Source of the DNA: Secundilactobacillus silagincola
Lineage (GTDB): Bacteria; Bacillota; Bacilli; Lactobacillales; Lactobacillaceae
DNA length: 64,000 nt
Assembly (NCBI RefSeq): GCF_002583405.1
Contig: NZ_BCMJ01000008.1
Coordinates: 49,226-113,225, forward strand
Direction of reading: 5' to 3'
Part shown: positions 50,783 to 59,444 of the stretch, one piece after another
Numbering within the stretch: the stretch's first letter is position 1
Layout: the number at the start of each line of letters is the position of its first letter
Translations under genes and position numbers: made by a program
The notes under the pieces: model-generated
What the model saw: the letters and a program-made list of their open reading frames with translations, nothing else
Databases searched by the model: none
What the model was told of the DNA's origin: nothing

Positions 50783-51790
50783 CTAAGCCGCTTTTGGACT
50801 CTTAAGCCGTTTATAAAAGACCCAGTAACTCCAAATGAAGTAAACTAAAACGATCGGCAGAATCGAGAAAGCAACAATGGTCATAATATGCAGTGTGTAC
50901 GGTGAACTTGAAGCATCTTTAATCAAAATAGAATGGGCACTGTTCGTCGCAATCATGACCCGTGGGAATAACCCGTTAAAAATCAAGACCACGATGCTGA
51001 TCAATGATAGCCCGCTGGCGATAAAGGCGGTCCAGTTGTGCGCTTTCAAAACACCCCACCATGCAATCAGGGTCAGCAGTACGAGCACAATCAAAATTGA
51101 CCAAGTAGATGCCGGCTTCTTAGCGAAGAAATCAGTTGAGATGTACAGCAATACAACAAACAAAACCTCACCCACAATCAAAACGGGGTATAAAAGCTTG
51201 TTCCAGGCCTGCGCCCGGTCACGCAACGTCCCTAACGTCTTAAGCTGTAAGAAGTTCAGGCCGTGAATCAGGCACATCAGCGTAACCGCCACGCCACCGA
51301 CCAGTGAGAACCAGTTGACGTACGTGGTAAAGCTGCCAAAGATGTTACCTTCAGCATCCATTGGCACTCCTTCAATCATACTGGTGAACATCATGCCGAA
51401 TAAGAAAGCGGCGCAGAAACTACCAATAGTGGCAGCCCATTCCCAGAAATTCCGCCAAGTTTCAGTCTTCATGTTAGCACGGAATTCAAAGGACACGCCA
51501 CGGAAAATCAAGGCCACCAAAATCAAAAACAAGACCAAGTAGTAGCCTGAGAATAACGATGCATACCACATTGGAAACGACGCGAACATGGCACCACCAG
51601 CCGTAATCAGCCAGACTTCATTGCCATCCCAATGAGGGCCAATCGTTTGGATAATGGTATCGCGTTCGGCAGTGTTGCGGCCAAAGAATCGAACCGCCAT
51701 CCCAATCCCGAAATCAAAACCTTCGAGGAAGAAGAAACCGCTAAACAGCACACCAATTAGTAAAAACCAGAGAATTTGCGCACTAGTCAT
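50783..51790 (-). CDS. cydB: Cytochrome bd ubiquinol/menaquinol oxidase subunit II
   Basis: Membrane subunit of the heme-dependent terminal oxidase, 335 residues with about eight helices, and family-typical FFFLEGFDFGIGM and GPHWDGNEVWLITAGGAMFASFP. The ATG at 51790 has GGAGGCG upstream and overlaps the cydA end by 8 bp; the in-frame start at 51811 lies before this site and is rejected. Confidence 0.96.
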   Translation of the reverse strand: MTSAQILWFLLIGVLFSGFFFLEGFDFGIGMAVRFFGRNTAERDTIIQTIGPHWDGNEVWLITAGGAMFASFPMWYASLFSGYYLVLFLILVALIFRGVSFEFRANMKTETWRNFWEWAATIGSFCAAFLFGMMFTSMIEGVPMDAEGNIFGSFTTYVNWFSLVGGVAVTLMCLIHGLNFLQLKTLGTLRDRAQAWNKLLYPVLIVGEVLFVVLLYISTDFFAKKPASTWSILIVLVLLTLIAWWGVLKAHNWTAFIASGLSLISIVVLIFNGLFPRVMIATNSAHSILIKDASSSPYTLHIMTIVAFSILPIVLVYFIWSYWVFYKRLKSPKAA

Positions 51791-53243
51791 GGTTAAACGC
51801 CTCCGTTCCATAAGGATCTTCGACTTTACCCTCAGTGTCCTCCGATGAATAACCGTTCATTTGAACAGCATCCGGTCCTGCTTTGAGCGCCCGGTGTGAG
51901 AGAACAATCATGACCAGTCCTAATCCCGCAAAGAGTAAGAAGTAAACGATATTTGTAAATAGCAGCGATCCCACGGTAGACGTCGGCGAAACAGCGTCAG
52001 CGATGGTCAGCAAGCCATAAACGACCCATGGATAACGACCAAACTCAGTGATGAACCAGCCGGCCGTGTTAACCAAGAACGGTAACCAGATCATGAGTCC
52101 CATAATGTACAGGAACCAGCGCTGTTTCATGATGGTCTGGGATTTCTTTCGGTTGAAAAACAGACCAACGATGGCGACTAAGGCAAATAAGCCGCCAGCA
52201 ACTGCCATTAAACGGAAGCTCCAAAACAGTGTCTTCGTCGGTACGTAGTAATTCATATTCTTCCCGAACTTCTTATCGTAAGTCGCGTGAAGTTCCTTAT
52301 TAACGGTGTTTTGACCCTTAACCGTTCCTGAAAATTTGTGATAACTTAAAATATTCAAAACGTAAGGCACATCCAAAGAAGACGTGGTTTTATGCTGCTT
52401 CGTGTTGAAGCTGCTATAGATTGCCCACTCGCCCTTATTGGTAGAGTCCTTGTACAATCCTTCCATTGCGGCGAACTTCATCGGCTGTTCTTTGATCAGA
52501 TACCGCGTCTGAAAGTCCCCTGAAGCAACGGAGCCTAAACTTGCAATCAACCCAATGACCAGTGCTACGTTCAATGACTTCCGGTAGAAGGAAACGTGAT
52601 CCTTCTTTAACAGACGCCATGCTGAGCAACCCGCCACAACGAACGAAGCGGTGATGCCAGCCCCCATGAGAACGTGAGGTAATTCCAGCCATAACTGCGG
52701 GTTCTTCACAACGGCACTGAAACTGGTCATGACGACCCGGCCAGTGGATTTGTTGATGGCAAAGCCCACAGGATTTTGCATGAAACTGTTAGCTGCTAGG
52801 ATCCACACCGCTGAAAGCGATGACCCAATAGCAACCAACCAAATAAACAGTGCGTGAATCCTCGGCTTGAAGCGTTCCCAAGTGAACATCCACAGACCAA
52901 TAAAGGTTGACTCCAAGAAGAAAGCAGCCAACGCTTCAATGGCTAATGGCGCACCAAAGATATCACCCATGAACCGTGAGTATTCCGACCAGTTCATCCC
53001 AAATTGGAATTCTTGGATGATCCCTGTCACCACACCAACTGCGAAACTATATAGGAACATTTTACCCCAGAATTGGGCCATCTTCTTATACGTTTCGTCT
53101 TTTTTGGCCACGTACATTGTTTCCATGACGGCGACAACGAATGCTAAACCAATTGAAAATGGTACGAAGAAAAAGTGAAACACAGTCGTCATGGCAAACT
53201 GAAACCGCGATAGGCCTAAAACGGTTAAACCAGCATTTAACAT
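51783..53243 (-). CDS. cydA: Cytochrome bd oxidase subunit I
   Basis: Heme-carrying subunit that oxidises quinol and reduces oxygen to water. The 486 residues are of the short Q-loop type usual in Firmicutes. His23 (SRFQFAMTTVFHFFFVPFS) and the His in LELPHVLMGAG are the expected heme ligands. The highly conserved GRQPW motif near the C-terminal half reads GRYPW here. The start is ATG at 53243 after AGGGGGGG; the upstream in-frame start at 53288 is not supported. Its leader can form two hairpins. Lactobacilli need added heme, so activity is conditional. Confidence 0.96.
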   Translation of the reverse strand: MLNAGLTVLGLSRFQFAMTTVFHFFFVPFSIGLAFVVAVMETMYVAKKDETYKKMAQFWGKMFLYSFAVGVVTGIIQEFQFGMNWSEYSRFMGDIFGAPLAIEALAAFFLESTFIGLWMFTWERFKPRIHALFIWLVAIGSSLSAVWILAANSFMQNPVGFAINKSTGRVVMTSFSAVVKNPQLWLELPHVLMGAGITASFVVAGCSAWRLLKKDHVSFYRKSLNVALVIGLIASLGSVASGDFQTRYLIKEQPMKFAAMEGLYKDSTNKGEWAIYSSFNTKQHKTTSSLDVPYVLNILSYHKFSGTVKGQNTVNKELHATYDKKFGKNMNYYVPTKTLFWSFRLMAVAGGLFALVAIVGLFFNRKKSQTIMKQRWFLYIMGLMIWLPFLVNTAGWFITEFGRYPWVVYGLLTIADAVSPTSTVGSLLFTNIVYFLLFAGLGLVMIVLSHRALKAGPDAVQMNGYSSEDTEGKVEDPYGTEAFNHD

Positions 53244-53266
53244 GATACCCCCCCTAACAAAAGTTT

Positions 53267-53337
53267 CTAGACTAGTTACGAAATGCACATAAACGAACAG
53301 TCTAGTGAATTATTGCAAAAGCACCCCGCAATAATTC
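53267..53337 (-). promoter_or_regulatory. Two-hairpin leader of cydA
   Basis: Hairpin 1: GAATTATTGC/GCAATAATTC, perfect 10-bp arms (53307-53316, 53328-53337), 11-nt loop. Hairpin 2: CTAGACT/AGTCTAG arms (about 53267-53273, 53300-53306). Both lie just before the cydA ribosome site. Neither has a T-run. Confidence 0.5.
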
Positions 53338-53396
53338 AGATATAATAATCCTATGTTACAAACCTAATTATATCGACTGATAATCGAATCTTCAAC

Positions 53397-53410
53397 TGTA
53401 AGCCCTTACA
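53397..53410. promoter_or_regulatory. Candidate cre-like palindrome upstream of cydA
   Basis: TGTAAGCCCTTACA differs by one base from the palindromic cre TGTAAGCGCTTACA. It lies between cydA and the divergent small gene, about 155 bp before cydA. Confidence 0.45.
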
Positions 53411-53517
53411 AATATCCATTAAATTCCAAATTTTGCCTTAAAAAGTTGTCAATTCATTGACAAATCATCAATTTTCGAGTAACTTATATGAATGTTTAAT
53501 TTTGGGAGATGAGTTCA

Positions 53518-53736
53518 ATGAAAATTGGCGATCAAGTAAGTTTCAAGCTGGAAGGCCAAGACTTTACCGGGTTCATCGATAAAGCATACCAGAATTCCTT
53601 TATGGTTACGTTTAAAAGTGATGATACAGAAATTTTGGATAAGTATCACGATCGCGTTGTGATCAACAAGAAAAAGTTGAAATTAATCAAAGCAGCACCA
53701 GAGACGGATCCTGAATCCGATAACGATGAAGTTTAA
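53518..53736 (+). CDS. Small DUF2187-like protein
   Basis: A 72-residue protein with a KOW/SH3-like N-terminal part (MKIGDQVSFKLEGQDFTGFI ...) and an acidic tail ending SDNDEV. It resembles the DUF2187 (YkvS) family. No known role. I use the ATG at 53518 because GGGAG lies 9 nt before it; the ATG at 53509 directly touches that site. A terminator follows. Confidence 0.75.
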   Translation: MKIGDQVSFKLEGQDFTGFIDKAYQNSFMVTFKSDDTEILDKYHDRVVINKKKLKLIKAAPETDPESDNDEV

Positions 53737-53746
53737 TCAGGTTATA

Positions 53747-53797
53747 TAAAAGCACCCGACACCACCGATATTGATGATGTTGAGTGCTTTTATTTTG
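53747..53797 (+). terminator. Terminator of the DUF2187-like gene
   Basis: ATAAAAGCAC and GTGCTTTTAT arms with a long imperfect inner stem. Confidence 0.82.
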
Positions 53798-53900
53798 TCT
53801 AACAATAACGATCAAAAATAACTACCATAATATTTTAAAACTGATTGTCATTCTGCTATGATTGAAGTAAGTGATTTATCCGTATAGGGGGGCGTTTACC

Positions 53901-55061
53901 ATAAAGACATCCGTTATTTGGGCATCATTTATCCTGTCCTTGATTACCAATATCATCGTGTTAAGTGGTACCATCTCCTTTTTGATCTGGCTAGAGCAAC
54001 TGTCTAACACCTGGATCAACCGGTTCAGACCACAAGTGGAAACCGTTCTTTGTACGATATACTTCACCTATCTTTGGGGTGAATCGTGGCTCAATTCCTC
54101 AGTGGCACCAGCTGCATTTGGGATGCATTGGGCTTTTTTAAACATGCTCATTATCAGTTCCTTTCTGCTTAACGTCTACCTGAACCTGCCGTTTGCGACT
54201 GCCGCCCAGGTCGTGCTGATGATCGCCTATATTTGGCATTATTCGAAACAGATGAGCTTTTTTACGGTGATTTACAGTCTAGCCTTTATCGCTGTGGTTT
54301 TTGCTAGCTACCATTGGGGAACAAAACTACTCCAGCATCCAGTCATGATGTACCTTGGTATGGATACGATGGCTGTCGTTTCCTTCGCATTAATTATGAG
54401 TATCTTCTCCGTACCAACCGACCCTTATTTTTGGCTAAGGCAGCTTGCTTCACTAGAAATTCTCAGTGTCCTTGGGGTTGAATACACTTTAGCTTCCAAC
54501 CGGCTCTTAGCACACACCAATCAAGTGACTGAACTAGCGAAATTGGACGGTCTTACTCAACTCTATAACTTCAGTAAATTCGATAAAGACCTCAACGCCG
54601 CCTACGAAAATTTTCAAACTAATCAGGAACCCTACGCTGTATTTGAATTTGATATCGATCATTTTAAACAAATCAATGATAGTTTTGGTCATCTAGCAGG
54701 TAATACCGTTCTTAAGGCAGTTGCACAGGAACTGGCCCATTTTGCTGCTAGTACCCCTTACCAATCAAACGCCTACCGAATCGGTGGTGAGGAGTTTTGC
54801 TTGATTGTTCGGGAGGACTGTTCAAGTTACGAATTTGCCACGGGGTTAGCAAACCATATCCGGCAACGAATTAGTCAGCTGGCTTTCAAATTTGGTAATT
54901 CATTCGTCCACGTCACCGTCTCTGTTGGTCAAGCGAATAGCAGGCCCGACCAATATAACGTACACGATATTTATAAGCTAGCTGATCGCAGTCTATACTT
55001 GTCAAAGCAGCGAGGGCGCGACCGAGTCACGTTAGAGGGCTGTACAGTGAATGGCAGATAG
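53901..55061 (+). CDS. Diguanylate cyclase with N-terminal membrane domain
   Basis: Makes cyclic di-GMP from two GTP. About 200 residues with five or six helices (a possible sensor) precede a GGDEF domain: DGLTQLYNFSKFDKD, FDIDHFKQINDSFGH and the active-site GGEEF at residues 295-299. The usual inhibitory RxxD site just before it is absent. The start is odd. AGGGGGG (53886-53892) lies 8 nt before an ATA at 53901 that gives IKTSVIWASFI; the only conventional alternative, GTG at 53871, lies upstream of that site and has a poor one of its own. Family assignment is firm, start uncertain. Confidence 0.85.
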   Translation: MKTSVIWASFILSLITNIIVLSGTISFLIWLEQLSNTWINRFRPQVETVLCTIYFTYLWGESWLNSSVAPAAFGMHWAFLNMLIISSFLLNVYLNLPFATAAQVVLMIAYIWHYSKQMSFFTVIYSLAFIAVVFASYHWGTKLLQHPVMMYLGMDTMAVVSFALIMSIFSVPTDPYFWLRQLASLEILSVLGVEYTLASNRLLAHTNQVTELAKLDGLTQLYNFSKFDKDLNAAYENFQTNQEPYAVFEFDIDHFKQINDSFGHLAGNTVLKAVAQELAHFAASTPYQSNAYRIGGEEFCLIVREDCSSYEFATGLANHIRQRISQLAFKFGNSFVHVTVSVGQANSRPDQYNVHDIYKLADRSLYLSKQRGRDRVTLEGCTVNGR

Positions 55062-55080
55062 GAACCTAATAGTCATTAAA

Positions 55081-55127
55081 AAATAAGCGTTATCCCGACA
55101 AGAATCGGAATAACGCTTATTTTTTTA
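55081..55127. terminator. Bidirectional terminator between the cyclase gene and ddl
   Basis: AAATAAGCGTTAT and ATAACGCTTATTT arms with T/A flanks. Confidence 0.92.
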
Positions 55128-55140
55128 TTTGCTTATTTAA

Positions 55141-56193
55141 TTACGCATTTAAGCCTAAAGCCTTTACTTGACCCTGCACGATCTGATCACACAGATCATC
55201 GTAACGGATACCGTCCGCTTCAGCTTCTTGTGGCATTAGTGAAAGTGGCGTCATCCCTGGTAACGAGTTAGCTTCAATCACATACAAGCCATTGTCGTTC
55301 CAGAAAAAGTCGATTCGGCCGTAGTTACTTAAGCCTAACGCTTTGAAAGTCTTCAACGCGATTTGTTTCATCTCATCATGCACATCGTCTGGAATATCAG
55401 GAGGTGTCACAAACTTAGTGGTGTTACCCGTCACAAATTTGTGTTCGAAGTCGTACCAACCATCCGTAACGATGATTTCAATAGCGGACAACGCCTTGCC
55501 GTTGACCACTGCCATGGAGAACTCACGGCCATCAATGTATTCTTCTACCAGAATCTCATCGTCAAATTCAAAGGCTTCTTTTAAGTCCTTCTTGAATTCA
55601 TCATCGTTCTTAGCGATATACATCCCAACACTGGAACCACCATTGGCAGGTTTGATTACTACTGGGAAACCAAACGGCAGTACAACCGTACCGGAATCCT
55701 CTTTACGGATATTGACAAACTTAGCGGTCTGGATACCGTTATACAGCATAATTTCCTTAGAAACACTCTTATCCATCGTGATGCCGGAAGCTAAGGCACC
55801 GCTACCAGTGTACGGAATATTATTTAAATCAAGGACAGCTTGAACCTTGCCGTTTTCACCATCGCCACCATGCAGACCGATCCACACAATGTCTGCCATG
55901 GCTAAAATGTCTAACACATGCGGGCCAAACAGCTGTGTCGACCCGTCTGGACGTAGAGCGTTGATCACGTCATCAGTCATAATCTCATCTGAGATATTGA
56001 GATCGATGTCTTGTTCCTCACTCATAAACAAGTTTGCCATTGACTGCTCGTCAGCATCTGGCAAGCCTAGAAATAAATCGACCAAAGCAACTTCATAGCC
56101 CTTGCGCCGTAGTGCATTCGCTACTTTAGCACTAGAAGATAGGGACACGTTGCGTTCCGTTGAGCGACCACCCGCTAATACCACGATCTTCAT
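55141..56193 (-). CDS. ddl: D-alanine--D-alanine (D-lactate) ligase
   Basis: ATP-grasp ligase for the end of the peptidoglycan stem peptide, 350 residues. It shows [29 protein letters not shown], the ATP-binding [16 protein letters not shown] and NSLPGMT. The residue that selects the second substrate is Phe253 in HKFVTG. Tyr is typical of D-Ala-D-Ala ligases and Phe of D-Ala-D-Lac ligases such as that of Leuconostoc (Phe261). The cell should thus make D-Ala-D-Lac precursors and resist vancomycin. GGAGG precedes the ATG. Confidence 0.95.
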   Translation of the reverse strand: MKIVVLAGGRSTERNVSLSSSAKVANALRRKGYEVALVDLFLGLPDADEQSMANLFMSEEQDIDLNISDEIMTDDVINALRPDGSTQLFGPHVLDILAMADIVWIGLHGGDGENGKVQAVLDLNNIPYTGSGALASGITMDKSVSKEIMLYNGIQTAKFVNIRKEDSGTVVLPFGFPVVIKPANGGSSVGMYIAKNDDEFKKDLKEAFEFDDEILVEEYIDGREFSMAVVNGKALSAIEIIVTDGWYDFEHKFVTGNTTKFVTPPDIPDDVHDEMKQIALKTFKALGLSNYGRIDFFWNDNGLYVIEANSLPGMTPLSLMPQEAEADGIRYDDLCDQIVQGQVKALGLNA

Positions 56194-56283
56194 AATTTTT
56201 TCCTCCGCTTCTTTCTTAGAATCTTAAGTATAGCAGAAAAGAATTCACGGAGCTAGATTTTGGCAAACGGTCTCATTGAATTA

Positions 56284-56871
56284 TTATTTTACAAATCGCA
56301 ACAAGGGTTTACTGATCAACGGCACCAGAATACCTGACATAATCGCCTCAGGAATCCCGTTAGTCGCCATGATGCCAAGCAGCCATGGCATAAAGGCCTT
56401 AACGTTCAGTTTATCAAGGGGTAGCCAGCCCATATAGTACATGCCTGCCATGAAGCCCAGTACCAGCACTGTGTTAACCAACGATCCGATAATCCCGGTC
56501 AATGAAAGCTGCCACACCTTTGCCTCGTGGACGTTACGTACCATCTTCAGCAATGCCCAGCCACTGATGAGTCCCACCAACAGTCGTGGTAACACTGAGA
56601 CTAGCGGATTAACCAAAACATAAATGGCCATGGGACTGGTTGGCCAAACAAACGCCCGAATCCAGTTGATAAATCCCCAGGTGAAACCGACCCAAACACC
56701 ATCTTTGGGACCGAGTAAAACGGCGGCAATGACCACCGTCACTTGAATAATGACAATACTAAACGGTCCCACCGGAATATACCCTAAAAACGGGACCATA
56801 CTTTGAATAAAAACAATTGCGATAAATAACGATAGGATTGAAATGCGGTAAGCGCGACTCTGCGTGTTGAT
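56284..56871 (-). CDS. ECF transporter S component, start at a non-AUG codon
   Basis: Substrate-binding membrane subunit of an energy-coupling factor vitamin transporter, 195 residues with six helices. It looks like the PanT/HmpT group (FLGYIPVGPF, VIIAAVLLG-like helix 2, LLGPKDGVWVGF), but the substrate is not certain. The first conventional in-frame start (ATG at 56799) would remove helix 1 (ISILSLFIAIVFIQS). The frame is open upstream, and AGGAGGGG lies 8 nt before an ATC at 56871, giving INTQSRAYRISIL. No ATG, GTG or TTG exists between that site and 56799. The EcfA/EcfT module is elsewhere. Confidence 0.8.
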   Translation of the reverse strand: MNTQSRAYRISILSLFIAIVFIQSMVPFLGYIPVGPFSIVIIQVTVVIAAVLLGPKDGVWVGFTWGFINWIRAFVWPTSPMAIYVLVNPLVSVLPRLLVGLISGWALLKMVRNVHEAKVWQLSLTGIIGSLVNTVLVLGFMAGMYYMGWLPLDKLNVKAFMPWLLGIMATNGIPEAIMSGILVPLISKPLLRFVK

Positions 56872-57003
56872 GTTGTTCCCCTCCTCACATGGCTCATCTA
56901 ATTTGCCTATTTAGAACGGCTATCATTTTACCGCGATTAGTTGCATTTAACAATCAATAAGCGACGAGTAATTAATTGTCCGAACATATCATCCGTAGAT
57001 CAT
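56872..57003 (-). other. Leader region of the ECF S component gene
   Basis: About 130 bp upstream of the start. Two small hairpins are possible (CGG...CCG and GGC-N11-GCC, about 56895-56935). I do not recognise a known vitamin or preQ1 riboswitch. Confidence 0.35.
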
Positions 57004-57054
57004 AAAAATACCATGATTTTCACCGTTTTTGACGGCCAGAAACCATGGTATCTA
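57004..57054 (-). terminator. Terminator of gldA
   Basis: ATACCATG and CATGGTAT arms with an inner CCGT/ACGG stem, then TTTTT on the minus strand. Confidence 0.85.
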
Positions 57055-57072
57055 ACAGTTATTTTAATATAT

Positions 57073-58179
57073 TTAGGCTAAACCTTGAATTGCCCGACTA
57101 TACGCGTTAGCACCCTTCATTGCGGCCACAACGTCCTCTGGGGTAACTTCAAATGGCATCTCAGACATGGTATCTGCTGGCGCGGTGGCAACTTGACCAA
57201 CTTGCAGCAGCTCATCATCCGAAACATCAGCGATACCTAAGTCAGCAAAGGTGGTTGGCAGACCTAAGGCTAAATCAAATTCCAAATAAGAATTGATGTC
57301 GTCGGTGTCACGCCCTTCCAAGAAGAGCTGGGTCAACGTTCCGAAAGCCACTTTTTCACCGTGGGTCTTTTCGTGAAGTGCTTCATTAGATAGCGAAGTC
57401 AACCCGTTATGAATCGCGTGAGCAGCTGCTAAACCGCCACTTTCAAACCCAACGCCGCTCATTAAGGTATTGGCCTCAATGATTTTGTCTAATGCTGGGG
57501 TAACTGCATGAGCTTCCGCAGCATCCAATGCCTGGGTACCGTAAGCAAAGAGCGTTTCTTCACATTTCTCAGCAATAGCATTGCCAACCAGCGTCTGCTT
57601 AGCGTTCAGCATGGTCTGACCATTAGCCTTAGCCACCGCTTGTGCTTCAACGTTGGTGGCTAAAGCATCCGCGATTCCGGAAGCTAACAGGCGAGCCGGT
57701 GCGTTGGCGACTAGCTGAGTATCAACCAATACTAGGTCAGGATTTTTGCTGTAGAAACGATACTTTTCGAAACTGCCGTCTGGGGTATAAATCACCGACA
57801 ATCTTGAGCATGGCGCATCCGTAGAAGCCAGGGTTGGTAAAATGGCCACTGGTAACTTGAGATTATCCGCAATGGCCTTAGCTGAATCCAGCGTCTTGCC
57901 ACCGCCCAGACCAATGATCAAATCAGCACCGAAGTCTTTGCCAATTTCTGTGATCCGGTCGATTTCTTTTTCGGATGCCTCGCCTTTAAAGGTCACCTTG
58001 TGAACGTCAAACTTTTGCTGACCCAAATAATCGATAAAGTCTTTACCCACAATTTTGTAAACGGTGGCATCTGCCATTACAACTGGCTTTGAACCCAGTT
58101 TATGCAGCGCTTCAGCACTGTCGAATAACGCACCGCTACCTTGAACATACGTTGATGGACTACCAAAAATCTTTGTCAT
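57073..58179 (-). CDS. gldA: Glycerol dehydrogenase
   Basis: Zn-dependent NAD+ enzyme interconverting glycerol and dihydroxyacetone. The 368 residues have the NAD site GLGGGKTLDSAKA, and the metal ligands fall in SGIADALAT (Asp), AAAHAIHNGL (His) and EKTHGEKVAFG (His). GGAGG precedes the ATG. It stands alone, divergent from the NrtR-like regulator, which may control it. Confidence 0.95.
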   Translation of the reverse strand: MTKIFGSPSTYVQGSGALFDSAEALHKLGSKPVVMADATVYKIVGKDFIDYLGQQKFDVHKVTFKGEASEKEIDRITEIGKDFGADLIIGLGGGKTLDSAKAIADNLKLPVAILPTLASTDAPCSRLSVIYTPDGSFEKYRFYSKNPDLVLVDTQLVANAPARLLASGIADALATNVEAQAVAKANGQTMLNAKQTLVGNAIAEKCEETLFAYGTQALDAAEAHAVTPALDKIIEANTLMSGVGFESGGLAAAHAIHNGLTSLSNEALHEKTHGEKVAFGTLTQLFLEGRDTDDINSYLEFDLALGLPTTFADLGIADVSDDELLQVGQVATAPADTMSEMPFEVTPEDVVAAMKGANAYSRAIQGLA

Positions 58180-58289
58180 CGGTGATTACCTCCAATATTT
58201 TATTGACACTACCATTATAACCCATATATAAAGCCAATGTATGCGGTTTCATTGTTTCCAGCAAAAATCAGCAGTTAAATGGTTTTAAA

Positions 58290-58316
58290 TACTTTATTTT
58301 TAAACTTTTTAAAGTA
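58290..58316. promoter_or_regulatory. Candidate operator between gldA and the NrtR-like gene
   Basis: Inverted repeat TACTTTA-N13-TAAAGTA just upstream of the regulator gene. A possible autoregulatory site. Confidence 0.35.
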
Positions 58317-58364
58317 GAATGAATATAGAAGCAAAAAAGTAGCAATAACTTGGAGGGAACGCGT

Positions 58365-59117
58365 ATGGCAAAGCAATTTACAATTAATATCACAAATATC
58401 ATTTGGAGTTTTGACCGTGAAAATCACCAAGTTAATTTGCTACTGGTCAGGCGTACTGATCAACCTTTCGAACAATTTTGGGCACTGCCAGAGACCGAGA
58501 TGCGAACAGACGAAAGCGCTGATGAAGCCGCGCTTCGCTTAGTTCGTGAAAAGATTGGCTTAAAACTGGCTAGCTTCCATACCGAACAATTAGCAACTTT
58601 CACTCACCCTGAACGAACACCAGGTCAACGGACCCTTTCACTCGCCTACATGACTTTTTTGCCGGAAATGCCCGACTTAGTCCCAGGTTACGGTGCCAGT
58701 GACGCACGCTGGTTCAGCATGGCATCAGAGGGTGATCAAAACACCTTTAACAATGGTCAATATCACTTTGCCACCACACCGATTACGGTTCAGACTGACT
58801 ACTATGCCGCGCTGGCTGAGCGAAAGGCCGATCCGCAGACATCATTAGCTTTTGATCACGATTGGATTCTTAAAATTGCTTGCGACCGAATCACGAATAA
58901 ATTGGATTATCAACCTAACATTCTGTTGATTTTAGGCTCCATGTTCACACTCAAACAAGCAAGACGGGTTTTTTCAATCTTCAAACACATTGAGCTGGAA
59001 GATATCGACAACTCCAACTTCAAAAAGAACCACCGTCATATCTTTGAAATGGTGGGAACGGCCGCTCAAACTCGTCCTGGTCGCCCCGCAAAGGTCTTTC
59101 GGCTTCGCTATCTCTAA
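58365..59117 (+). CDS. NrtR-like Nudix-winged-helix regulator
   Basis: A 250-residue protein with an N-terminal Nudix fold and a C-terminal winged helix (NILLILGSMFTLKQARRVF, ending with the wing GRPAKVFRLRYL), the layout of NrtR, the NAD-metabolism repressor that senses ADP-ribose-type ligands. The Nudix box is eroded: the expected REUxEE reads RLVREK, so hydrolysis is unlikely, as in many NrtR proteins. The ATG at 58365 follows GGAGG at 8 nt. No NAD synthesis gene is adjacent; gldA is divergent. Target unknown. Confidence 0.87.
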   Translation: MAKQFTINITNIIWSFDRENHQVNLLLVRRTDQPFEQFWALPETEMRTDESADEAALRLVREKIGLKLASFHTEQLATFTHPERTPGQRTLSLAYMTFLPEMPDLVPGYGASDARWFSMASEGDQNTFNNGQYHFATTPITVQTDYYAALAERKADPQTSLAFDHDWILKIACDRITNKLDYQPNILLILGSMFTLKQARRVFSIFKHIELEDIDNSNFKKNHRHIFEMVGTAAQTRPGRPAKVFRLRYL

Positions 59118-59147
59118 TAGACGGATTAAGTGGTTTAGAGCGTGTGG

Positions 59148-59247
59148 CACAATTCGGTAGATTCCAGAATTTAACGCAAAAAAACGTATTCCGATGAACT
59201 TTGTCGGCATACGTTTTTTGTGTTAAATGGCCGGAATCTGAGTTGTG
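59148..59247 (+). repeat. Long palindromic element, family 1, copy 2
   Basis: A 100-bp relative of 1866-1968, 30 bp after the NrtR-like stop and in the same sense as that gene. Outer stem CACAATTC/GAGTTGTG, then GGTAG facing CT, ATTCC/GGAAT, AGA facing GGCC, ATTTAACGCAAA with its partner, and an apical stem that differs from copy 1 yet still pairs. The 9-nt apical loops resemble each other (TGAACTTTG and TGCTTTTTG). Confidence 0.85.
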
Positions 59248-59358
59248 GCGCAGGTTTAGACTAGATTAAAGTATTGAACAAAAGCAAACTTTAAGTTAAG
59301 AAACCAAATGAAATTTTTATCAATATAGACTTATGTCACCGCTTGTTTTATGTTTCAA
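59248..59358. other. Intergenic remainder after the NrtR-like gene
   Basis: AT-rich, no gene or further repeat seen. Confidence 0.4.
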
Positions 59359-59408
59359 CAAAAAACGGCTTACCAACATCCTATTCAGGATATTGATAAG
59401 TCGTTTTT
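59359..59408 (-). terminator. Terminator of the LPXTG protein gene
   Basis: AAAAACGACTTA and TAAGCCGTTTTT arms with inner ATCC/GGAT pairs and flanking runs. Confidence 0.85.
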
Positions 59409-59444
59409 ACGTGACTTAGTCCACGTTGCCAAACTCAATGATGA

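Noticed and set aside
56872..57003. THF, preQ1 or other vitamin riboswitch before the ECF S component gene
   Set aside because: Only short hairpins can be drawn and no known consensus core was found by eye.
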